IMG/VR virus record: IMGVR_UViG_3300042558_002764
Location: 42,906 to 106,905 of that record
Origin: a virus
Direction: 5' to 3' (one strand)
DNA length: 64,000 nt
Shown: positions 50,186 to 58,785 of the stretch, piece by piece
Layout: every line of letters begins with the position of its first letter
How positions within the stretch are numbered: position 1 is the first letter of the stretch
The notes under the pieces: model-generated
Databases searched by the model: none
What the model was told of the DNA's origin: nothing
The model's input: only the letters and a program-made list of their open reading frames with translations
Program-made: the position numbers and the translations under genes

Positions 50186-53088
50186 TGAGTTTTTATGATA
50201 GAAAGATACCTTATTATAAGTCATTTAAATTAATTGATAGTGATGGGGATGGTATTAAAGATACCATTGTCTATCGACCTATTTCCGATTTTTATTATAT
50301 ACAATTTGGTTTAGAACAAGATATTAAAAATATTGGTCATTATATAAAAGGTGAAGGAAAACCTAAATTTGAATTAGTAGATTTTAGTAGTATATGGAAT
50401 GAAGGTCTTGTAATATCTAATCCAGGTCATAACACGAGTAGTTCTGGTAACACCACTACTACGCCAACACCCATTTGTATTGACATAAGAGATTGGAGTG
50501 TTTTTAATCCTTGGCCACAAGGAGACACTTTACCAATATCTGAGGGTAATTTAATTTGGTTAACAACCACAGACATAGACGCAGCAAATTTACAAGTTGG
50601 GCAACAGATAATTTTATCTGGTATGGATGTAACCCCAGTCAACCAAACATGTAAAGGTGAAACTAATTTAACAACCCTTAATTTAACAACTGATATTGTT
50701 GCAATATGGGGACCATATTTAGGTAGTTGGAGTATAGCTACTTCAATATATTTTAACACACAGACAGGTGATTACACAAATGGTTTATGTACAGCCGCAG
50801 AAAATTACGGTGTTATAAGTGTCTTAGGTAGTGGTAAAGCTTGTGTTACTACATCATCTAATGGTGGTGACACACTACAACCAGTAGAATTTTGTAATGA
50901 CCCAAGTGCGAGTAATTATGATGTTTCATTAGTTGGTGTTAATGGATACACACCATGTTTTGACAATACTTGTTGTACTTACAATAGTGTAGAAAATTAT
51001 AAAAAATCGGCTAACAGTGGTTATGATGAATTAAATTGCTTAGCATTTTATACTGATTGGGGCCCTTGGAATGATAATCTTTTATTAAACGATACACAAC
51101 AATTATTTATTAAAAAAACAGATTGTACCTTAACATTAAGGTTAATAAATCAATTAGACGGTGAGAATAACTTTACTAAAGGTGGTTGGTATGGTGCTTC
51201 TGTAAAAATAGAAATCGATGAAGGTAATGGTTTTATGCCATTATTACCTGGAAATACTTTAATACAAAATTTAGATAACGATATATCTTTTAATCAAAGT
51301 AAGGAATCTTATACGTTAGATAATAAAGTTAGAATATGGAAAGCAAAATCAACAACTACTATTCCTAAATATTATACAACAAAACCTTATAGGGATATTA
51401 TTTTAAAACCAAATACTAATACAAAAGTTAAAATTACTTACATAAATTCTGATGAAAATATCAGTGAATACGAAAAATATGCTAAATATTTAAGACTACA
51501 ACTAATAAAGGGTAGTACGTCATCACCCACACCTACACCACCTACACCAACAACAGACGTGAGTAGTTTTGTATGGTCACAAAATATATCAGAAATAAAT
51601 ACTTTTTTAGGGACACCGAGTAACAGACAAAATAATGGTGAAACTTTTCATTATATATCTAATGGTTCGGTAGAGGTTAAAGGTAAAACGTGGTCAGATT
51701 ATTTAATGGGATATAAAAACCCTAGTAATATAGTTCCTTGGGCACCATCAACAACAGGTATAGCTGTTGGTACATTTTATGCTAACCCTATAGTTACTGT
51801 TCTAAATGATTTTGGTGATTCAATTAATACTACAGTAATCGATAATAGTAGTAATAATAGTTTAAATTATTTTAGTAATCCTAATGAATTATTAAAAGAA
51901 TTAACTTTTACCTGTTCAGTAAAAGAAAATTATGTTTCTTATTTTGATAGAAACGGTGATGGGTTTATTGAATACAGTAAAAGTTATCCTAAAATAAATT
52001 CAGAAAATAGTAGTTCAGTAGATATTGGTTTATTTAGTAAAACTAGATACGATTCACCTTATATATTTTTAAAACCTGGAACTAAAGATAATACAGAATT
52101 TTTAAATGATAATCCATTAACAAAAACTACGGTACAACAAAGTGACGCACCAGTTGGACCTAGTTCCCATGGTGGTTGGAAAAACTACGCTTATGTTGCC
52201 ACAAATTTAATAAACACATTAAATAATAATCTTACATATTCTTTTACAAATGTCTCACCGACATGTCAATTAGGTGGATTTAATAATTTAAGTGAGATTG
52301 ATATTAATTTAGTAGACCAGTCGAATAGTAATATATTTTTACAACAACCTTATTTTACGTTAACAACATCAAATCCAACGAAAGAAGCTACTTTTGGTAC
52401 TGGGACAACAGTACCACATTTATGGAATTATGGATTCAGTAATGCTAAAGGTGGTTGTTGTGCCAAATCTTATAGTAGTTCATTAGATATATCGACATCA
52501 GGACCTTATTTTAATAGTAAGTGCTCAAGTTGTCATGGACAAATGACACCTAGGTCAGCACAAACGGTTTTAGATAGAGGAACTAAAATAGCTATGCAAA
52601 CAACAGACAGTGATGTTTATTACGGACCTTTTTATGACCCACAAAACCCAACCTATAATGGGTATGGATTAGCATTCTCTAAAGCAAATAAATTTTGTCG
52701 TGATGTAAAAAACAAAAATGGTGTTTTAGTAGATACATCTGAAATAGGTGTTAGTACAGACGCTTTATATGTTGGTGGTATATTACATGGTGGGGCTGTA
52801 CAATATAAACCTAACACTGATTTCACTAATAATTATGGGGTTACGGAAGCAATACAACTAGGGTTTGATGAAATTGGGGTTACAGAAGCTAACAGTACTT
52901 GTTTAAGCGGCACCAAAATACCCCTTAAATGTAGGAGAGTTGTTAATGACCCTAACTGTCCCAACAACAATTGTATGAAATGTCTTTTTTGTTTTAAATG
53001 TAATTCAGAAGATAAACAACCTGGCATATTTACAGGTAATAACGGGGACTCAAATGGACCTAGTGATGGAATAACTTATTTAGGATGA
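50185..53088 (+). CDS. large Cys-rich baseplate/fibre protein, unknown
   Basis: 967 residues. Starts MSFYDRKIPYYKSFKLIDSD with a DSDGDGIKDT calcium-type loop. Around residues 237-265, CNDPSASNYD...CFDNTCCTY resembles the C-x-DPxAxNY...C repeats of Bacteroidota surface proteins. A Pro/Thr linker (TPTPTPPTPTTD) lies near residue 450. DRNGDGFIEYSK near residue 590 is EF-hand-like but lacks the last acidic residue. The C-terminal third has CC pairs, CSSCH at 780-784 and a cluster of seven Cys in the last ~60 residues, perhaps metal or disulfide bound. It is likely an external baseplate or fibre-attachment protein. The stop overlaps the next start (ATGA). Confidence 0.6.
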   Translation: MSFYDRKIPYYKSFKLIDSDGDGIKDTIVYRPISDFYYIQFGLEQDIKNIGHYIKGEGKPKFELVDFSSIWNEGLVISNPGHNTSSSGNTTTTPTPICIDIRDWSVFNPWPQGDTLPISEGNLIWLTTTDIDAANLQVGQQIILSGMDVTPVNQTCKGETNLTTLNLTTDIVAIWGPYLGSWSIATSIYFNTQTGDYTNGLCTAAENYGVISVLGSGKACVTTSSNGGDTLQPVEFCNDPSASNYDVSLVGVNGYTPCFDNTCCTYNSVENYKKSANSGYDELNCLAFYTDWGPWNDNLLLNDTQQLFIKKTDCTLTLRLINQLDGENNFTKGGWYGASVKIEIDEGNGFMPLLPGNTLIQNLDNDISFNQSKESYTLDNKVRIWKAKSTTTIPKYYTTKPYRDIILKPNTNTKVKITYINSDENISEYEKYAKYLRLQLIKGSTSSPTPTPPTPTTDVSSFVWSQNISEINTFLGTPSNRQNNGETFHYISNGSVEVKGKTWSDYLMGYKNPSNIVPWAPSTTGIAVGTFYANPIVTVLNDFGDSINTTVIDNSSNNSLNYFSNPNELLKELTFTCSVKENYVSYFDRNGDGFIEYSKSYPKINSENSSSVDIGLFSKTRYDSPYIFLKPGTKDNTEFLNDNPLTKTTVQQSDAPVGPSSHGGWKNYAYVATNLINTLNNNLTYSFTNVSPTCQLGGFNNLSEIDINLVDQSNSNIFLQQPYFTLTTSNPTKEATFGTGTTVPHLWNYGFSNAKGGCCAKSYSSSLDISTSGPYFNSKCSSCHGQMTPRSAQTVLDRGTKIAMQTTDSDVYYGPFYDPQNPTYNGYGLAFSKANKFCRDVKNKNGVLVDTSEIGVSTDALYVGGILHGGAVQYKPNTDFTNNYGVTEAIQLGFDEIGVTEANSTCLSGTKIPLKCRRVVNDPNCPNNNCMKCLFCFKCNSEDKQPGIFTGNNGDSNGPSDGITYLG

Positions 53089-53525
53089 TAATAACAGGAT
53101 TTACAGACTCAAAATTAAATTTAGTTAAGACATACGACGATAATAATCCATATCAAGTAGGGATTAATGGAGTTACAGAAGTTGTTACTGAGGGTGATAG
53201 TTTATCTTATGTAGAATATACCATAAATGGTATCAACTACAAGACTTCAGTATTAAAACCTTTATTTGAAGATTCTGACCTTTTCTTTAAAACCCAAACA
53301 GTTTATTTTTTTGAAGCTAATGGTTTAACGCAACAAAACATTAATGTTGTAAAAAGAGAAGCAGAAATGGGTATAGCTTTTCCACCTAAAATTAAAACAG
53401 AGATATTTATTGAAAGACAGTCAATATCTGTTTTTGAAAGACATCTTAGAATGGAAGAAATAGAAACAATTGAACAATTAACTGATTATAAAAATGGGTA
53501 TTACAATATTTTTAATATAGAATAA
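53085..53525 (+). CDS. small baseplate-operon protein, unknown
   Basis: 146 residues. Begins MIITGFTDSKLNLVKTYDDN and contains SLSYVEYTINGINYKTSVLK, FFKTQTVYFFEANGLTQQNI and KIKTEIFIERQSISVFERHL. Beta-rich then helical. It starts in an ATGA overlap and ends 1 nt before the next gene, so it is a coupled member of the structural operon. No known domain. Confidence 0.62.
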   Translation: MIITGFTDSKLNLVKTYDDNNPYQVGINGVTEVVTEGDSLSYVEYTINGINYKTSVLKPLFEDSDLFFKTQTVYFFEANGLTQQNINVVKREAEMGIAFPPKIKTEIFIERQSISVFERHLRMEEIETIEQLTDYKNGYYNIFNIE

Positions 53526-53526
53526 C

Positions 53527-54429
53527 ATGGCTACAGGCAACTATGGAACGGTAAGACCGGCTAACGTATCAGCAGATGATATAGATATTTTTTATACCTA
53601 TTCACCTAGTAGAGACGTACCGCCATCTGTACCTGTAAGAGTTTTAGACGCAAACTCTTTTTTAACACAATTTAATAACCCATTAAATATTAATGGGGTA
53701 CAACCATTATTGAGTGGTTTATATAATTTAAATCTACCTTCGAATTTATTTTCGTCAAAGGGATTTTATACAATAATGATAAGACCAAAACAATATTACG
53801 TTACAATAGCGGATTGTGGTGTTTTATCAGCTTACCCCGACATTAAAGGTTTAGTATTTGATACTAATAGTTTACCACCTGTTTTGGGTCAAAATGACTC
53901 TATGGTTGGGTATCGAATTGAATATATTGATAACACAAATCAAATCATACCTAATTTATATAGAATAGTTACTTCAGCTAATTTAACTGAAGCAGTAAAT
54001 CAAAATTTATCTAATACATCACAAAAAGCTATTAGATATAGATTTAATGACAACTCAAATTTATTGTTTTGTACATTAACACCGTCTTCACCTTCAGTGG
54101 TTACACCAAATAAAATACCTTTTATTGGTTCACCTGGTCAGGCTGTTGTTATTACAAATACCTTTTTTAATCCCGTAACAATTGAATTAGAAATGGTTGA
54201 ATATGATGTTGAGACTCTTGCTTATGGTTTGTTTGGGAATCAAAGTAAAAGTATTGTTGATGGTAAATATACTATCTACGACTTTGAAAATAGAATTTAC
54301 AAACAATACAATCTTTATGAGGTACAAGATACATTTAATAGTGAACCACTTTATGAAATTAGAGAAGAAGTTAATGAGATTGATGACACAAAAGATTTTG
54401 ACACGATAACTAATATAGGAAATATTTAA
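53527..54429 (+). CDS. baseplate-operon structural protein, unknown
   Basis: 300 residues. Begins MATGNYGTVRPANVSADDID, followed by FYTYSPSRDVPPSVPVRVLD, a GFYTIMIRPKQYYVTIADCG strand pair, MVGYRIEYIDNTNQIIPNLY and KAIRYRFNDNSNLLFCTLTP. The C-terminal ~60 residues are acidic (YKQYNLYEVQDTFNSEPLYE). It looks like a beta-sandwich adaptor. I do not recognise it beyond its place between two structural genes. Confidence 0.62.
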   Translation: MATGNYGTVRPANVSADDIDIFYTYSPSRDVPPSVPVRVLDANSFLTQFNNPLNINGVQPLLSGLYNLNLPSNLFSSKGFYTIMIRPKQYYVTIADCGVLSAYPDIKGLVFDTNSLPPVLGQNDSMVGYRIEYIDNTNQIIPNLYRIVTSANLTEAVNQNLSNTSQKAIRYRFNDNSNLLFCTLTPSSPSVVTPNKIPFIGSPGQAVVITNTFFNPVTIELEMVEYDVETLAYGLFGNQSKSIVDGKYTIYDFENRIYKQYNLYEVQDTFNSEPLYEIREEVNEIDDTKDFDTITNIGNI

Positions 54430-54436
54430 AAATTAA

Positions 54437-57400
54437 ATGTCTAAAAAAGTAGTACCTGGTTCAATAACGGAACCATATAAAAAAGGGCAAGGTGACTTTT
54501 CACCAAACCTAGTAGGACAACAATTTACTAATGGTGTAACACTTTTTACATTAGGCAATTTTGCTATTACAACAAATGCTTCAGCTAGTTTAAGTAAGGT
54601 TTATAACACCGGTAGTTTTTCTGACGCATATACTTTAAATGATTTAAATCTAACTATAGATGAATCACAAGTTCTTTCAAACGAGAGTTTAAAAATATCA
54701 CTAAACATAGACCCTAATAGATTAGAAGGTTATGTTTATTTTGGTAGTTTTTTCCAATTCATTAAAAGTAATATCGAACAAATTTTATTAAAATGGAAAG
54801 GTTCTTTATACGTCGATAATTTAATAGACGATGACCCAGAAAGAATACCAAGAAATACTGTATTAAACTATAACTATGATAGTATATCAGGAACCTCTAC
54901 ATTCAAAATACCCGTATCATTAATAAAAAATAAATTTGGTTTAGTCTTTGCACAAAACCCATTATTTAATATTAATAATTACGGTGATATATCCGACTTA
55001 AATAATAGCTTTTTGGATTACCAAGTCACAAATATATTTGGTGATTTTTATGTTTTAGGTTTTACTGGTAGTACAAGTTTAGATAATTACGTTTATCTAC
55101 AAGTTAATGGTAATCCATGGCCTAATTTAAATGGTGTTGGTTTTGGTAGTTTTGTCTACCACGTTAGACCTAAAGAGGAATTAATAAACAAATATTTCTT
55201 CAGCCGTTTAAATGAATTTGAGTCTAACATGTTAAATAGACTTATAACCCCACAATATACAATAGCTGTTAATTTACCTATAAGAACTGAATCAGGTACA
55301 CTATTCAGTAGTAATAGAAGATTAACTTGGCCAACAAGTGATGGTTATAATCTTGATAATGGTTCAACTGAATTCACAAACTACCTTAATGATTGGATTG
55401 ATATAGGAATTCAAATGGATGCAAATAAAACAGACCTTATTGCTAGAAGATTTGTTTCCGATTCAATCATAGAGTTTGATACTGAAGGTGATAACACAGA
55501 CGTTTATGGTAGAAAAGTTAACAAACTTTTAAGAATTTACGGTAGAGAATTTGATGAGGTTAAAAAATATATTGATGGGATATCCATTTCAAGAATAGTA
55601 ACATACGATAAAAAAGATAATACCGCAGATGAATTAGTTAAAGTTTTAGCATCTGAATTAGGGTTAGATGTGTTATTAAGTTTCTTTGACAATAATCTAT
55701 TTAATAATACTTTACCTGGTAATTCTGGTGAAGAAGGTTATGGTAATCCATATAATGTACCTTTTTCAGGGTACTCAAGAAACCTTTCACCTAAAGAAAT
55801 GGATTTTGAATTATGGAGAAGATTAGTTATAAACGCATGGTGGCTATTTAAATCTAAAGGCCATAGAAAAGTATTGGAATTTTTCTTAAACCTTTTTGGA
55901 ATCCAAAAGTGTGTGGTTAGTCTTGACGAATATCTTTATATAGCTAAAGATAAATTGAATGCTGATAAGGTATATACTTTATTAGCCGAATATTTTGACC
56001 AACCGGTAGACGATTTTATATCTAGTTTAACCGCTGGTGAAATATCATACCCGATAGACCAATACGGATTTCCAAAAGTACCAGCAGACGGTGATGCTTT
56101 TTATTATCAGATGAATGGTTTTTGGTATAATGGTGGTAATTTATCCGAAATTGGTAATAACCCACATATTGGGCCTTACGATTACGGTAAAATGTATTTG
56201 GATAGGTTTAGGTGTTTCGTTGAAGATTTTCAAGGGACTACAACAGGAACTACAACATTTATTACTTTAGATAATTTATTTAAAGATTTTAATAATGGTG
56301 ACATAGAAGACGGGGTTTCAAATTACGGTGGGGATTACGCACAAATACTAAACGACAATAATCAAATATCATCTAATGCTACTGTAGTTATGGCAGGTGG
56401 TGTTGGTGATGTTACGTATGGTCATAGTGGAGCTTCATTAAGAATAACATTTAGTTATGGTGGGTCTAATTGTGAATTAACTTGTCCTACAGATTTAATA
56501 TATTACGATAATGGGATTATATTTGCCAACGATTTAACTCCAGTAGCTGTTGATTTAACAAATATCTATAGTTTACTAAATACAAACCAACAAGATTTAA
56601 TAGTTGCCTCACAAATAACTGAACAATGTTGTTCTAATATAGGTGGTTATTATTTACCTAGTAGTGTGTCAACAATAACTACTATATGTCCCACAGAAGG
56701 ACAAATTTCTATTTTACCTAGTGGTTTAGTCTTTGGAGTAGAAAACGAAACTTGTTGTACTAATATTGTTGTGGGTACTGATGTTTATTGGGATGGGACT
56801 AGATGTATATTAGCGGACATAAATTCTAACACAGTTGTAGATGTATTTACTGCTGATGAATTATTTTACGACCCAATAATCCAAACAAACAATACTAATT
56901 TTGTTTGTTATTGGTGCCCACCAACAAATGTTTATTGTGGTACAGAATACTATGATTTATTAATAAATTCAAATAAACAATTAAAAGTTCCAAGTGGTAC
57001 AAACGGTAACGGTGGGGGTGGAGGTCCGATTAATTTTGGTTGTACTCTTGGTGTTGGAACCACTTATAACGATACTGATGGGTTTAGTTATATCATTAGT
57101 AGTTCTAGTGAACCTGCTCCGTCAGGATACCAAATGTGCGCTAGCTTTTACACAAGTCAATGGACACCGATACTTGGTACAAGTCCTTTATTATATGAAA
57201 AGGGATGTTGTAGAGGATATAGAAATAATAATAATACAGGTGGTGGAGCTACTGGTGGAGCTATTGGTGAAGTACAATTAGGTCCAGCTAGTTTAGTGTA
57301 TTGTCCTAATATTTCAGACATTATAATTAATAATAACATTGTTTATTATAATTACACGGCTAACCCAAATACATCGACAGTCCAAAAATTAGGTGAGTTA

Positions 57401-58771
57401 TGTTGTACACAAAGTGTGGTAGGCCAACAAGTTGTGTGGGATGGTACTAATTGTGTATTAGCAAATCCTGTTAATATTAAATGTCCAGATATAACTAATA
57501 TAGCAATTAGCCCAACTGGGGTTGTTTATTATGTCAATAATGGCACAACACAACTATTATCCGCAGAATGTTGTACAAAAGACGTTGTTGGTAATGACGT
57601 AACAATATCAATTAATGGTGAGTGTGTTGTTAGTAATAGTCCTAGTAACTGTACCTTTACTATATTACAAACTGGACTTGTTTCAGGAATATCGACACCA
57701 GATTGTTGTACAGAAAGTGTTGTAGGACAACCCGTTATATGGAATGGTAATTCTTGTAACTTAATACCAAACGACTTTTGTGTTATAATGAGTGTTAGTG
57801 ACGAGAACATATCAAATCTTGAATGTTGTAAAGCTAAAGGTGGTTATATTGGTTTAGATGCTTTTGGTAATCAAGTCTGTCTTGATTTAGCTGACACTTC
57901 TATAAGTGTTTCCACAACAAATTGCCCAACTACTTTTACATTTTTAGATAATTTAGTTTTAATAGGTACAGATACTTTTATACAAACAGAAGTATTGGGT
58001 TCTGATGGTTCTCCTTTAGATGCCAATTGTTGTAAAAATTATACAACAATTACTGGTGATTTAAATTATCATTATGATGTTAATACTAAAAAATGTGTTA
58101 AAACTGAAATTGCTGAATTTACTTCTTGTAGACATACTTTAATAGAAACTTACATGTCCTTATTATACCCACAATATCATGTTGGTAGTAATTATGGTAT
58201 TTACGGTTTAAATGAAAGAGTGTACGTCAAACTTAAGAAATTGATAATAAATGGTTACGATTATTTATCGGGATATTCAAATTTACCGAGTACGGTATTA
58301 GACGCAAATTATTTACCACCTGATAAATGGAATTCAGTACTTTTCATACAAAAAACATTAAATGATTTAAGTATAGATTTTTCTAAAGCACAACTACCTG
58401 GACAACCATTAAATTTATCTAATACACCTAACACACAAGGTACTTTAACAAATATTTTTAATAATGGTTACGGATTCTATTTTATTGGTTTAAACAATTA
58501 TTCATATAAAATTGAGTTGGAAGTCTACACAATATCTAACCCTAGTGACGTAAAAACAATTTACTACTCATCAAGTTCATCAGGTATTGTTGTTAGTGAC
58601 GTTGATATACAAGATGTCACACTAAAAACAGAGTGTGGTTACCAAGTCAAAAGAACAATAAATACTTCAAATGAATCATGTTATACTGTAGGTATGAACA
58701 TAACGGCAGGAATAGATGTAGAACCATCACAATGTTATCCATATATTCTTGGTGGAAATACTTACTTATAA
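54437..58771 (+). CDS. large baseplate/fibre protein with P2 gpI-like part and Cys-rich repeats
   Basis: 1444 residues. The N-terminal ~560 residues include FELWRRLVINAWWLFKSKGH and RKVLEFFLNLFGI, resembling the phage tail protein I (P2 gpI) pattern that links the baseplate to fibres. From ~677 to ~1230 are about seven imperfect Cys modules of 40-60 residues with the form CP...(I/L)xxxG(V/L)xx...CCTxxVVGxxVxWDGxxC. A Gly-rich stretch followed by CTL...MCASFYTSQWT, GCC and GGAIG (~853-955) is matched at the start of the next gene. The C-terminal ~210 residues are a separate beta-rich domain. Probably a rigid disulfide- or metal-braced extension outside the baseplate. Start 7 nt after the previous stop. 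Confidence 0.65.
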   Translation: MSKKVVPGSITEPYKKGQGDFSPNLVGQQFTNGVTLFTLGNFAITTNASASLSKVYNTGSFSDAYTLNDLNLTIDESQVLSNESLKISLNIDPNRLEGYVYFGSFFQFIKSNIEQILLKWKGSLYVDNLIDDDPERIPRNTVLNYNYDSISGTSTFKIPVSLIKNKFGLVFAQNPLFNINNYGDISDLNNSFLDYQVTNIFGDFYVLGFTGSTSLDNYVYLQVNGNPWPNLNGVGFGSFVYHVRPKEELINKYFFSRLNEFESNMLNRLITPQYTIAVNLPIRTESGTLFSSNRRLTWPTSDGYNLDNGSTEFTNYLNDWIDIGIQMDANKTDLIARRFVSDSIIEFDTEGDNTDVYGRKVNKLLRIYGREFDEVKKYIDGISISRIVTYDKKDNTADELVKVLASELGLDVLLSFFDNNLFNNTLPGNSGEEGYGNPYNVPFSGYSRNLSPKEMDFELWRRLVINAWWLFKSKGHRKVLEFFLNLFGIQKCVVSLDEYLYIAKDKLNADKVYTLLAEYFDQPVDDFISSLTAGEISYPIDQYGFPKVPADGDAFYYQMNGFWYNGGNLSEIGNNPHIGPYDYGKMYLDRFRCFVEDFQGTTTGTTTFITLDNLFKDFNNGDIEDGVSNYGGDYAQILNDNNQISSNATVVMAGGVGDVTYGHSGASLRITFSYGGSNCELTCPTDLIYYDNGIIFANDLTPVAVDLTNIYSLLNTNQQDLIVASQITEQCCSNIGGYYLPSSVSTITTICPTEGQISILPSGLVFGVENETCCTNIVVGTDVYWDGTRCILADINSNTVVDVFTADELFYDPIIQTNNTNFVCYWCPPTNVYCGTEYYDLLINSNKQLKVPSGTNGNGGGGGPINFGCTLGVGTTYNDTDGFSYIISSSSEPAPSGYQMCASFYTSQWTPILGTSPLLYEKGCCRGYRNNNNTGGGATGGAIGEVQLGPASLVYCPNISDIIINNNIVYYNYTANPNTSTVQKLGELCCTQSVVGQQVVWDGTNCVLANPVNIKCPDITNIAISPTGVVYYVNNGTTQLLSAECCTKDVVGNDVTISINGECVVSNSPSNCTFTILQTGLVSGISTPDCCTESVVGQPVIWNGNSCNLIPNDFCVIMSVSDENISNLECCKAKGGYIGLDAFGNQVCLDLADTSISVSTTNCPTTFTFLDNLVLIGTDTFIQTEVLGSDGSPLDANCCKNYTTITGDLNYHYDVNTKKCVKTEIAEFTSCRHTLIETYMSLLYPQYHVGSNYGIYGLNERVYVKLKKLIINGYDYLSGYSNLPSTVLDANYLPPDKWNSVLFIQKTLNDLSIDFSKAQLPGQPLNLSNTPNTQGTLTNIFNNGYGFYFIGLNNYSYKIELEVYTISNPSDVKTIYYSSSSSGIVVSDVDIQDVTLKTECGYQVKRTINTSNESCYTVGMNITAGIDVEPSQCYPYILGGNTYL

Positions 58772-58785
58772 AATATTTAAAATAA

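Noticed and set aside
52522-52536. CSSCH motif as a haem c attachment site in the 967-residue protein
   Set aside because: No signal peptide, no distal Met/His ligand pattern, and many other Cys nearby; more likely a metal or disulfide site.
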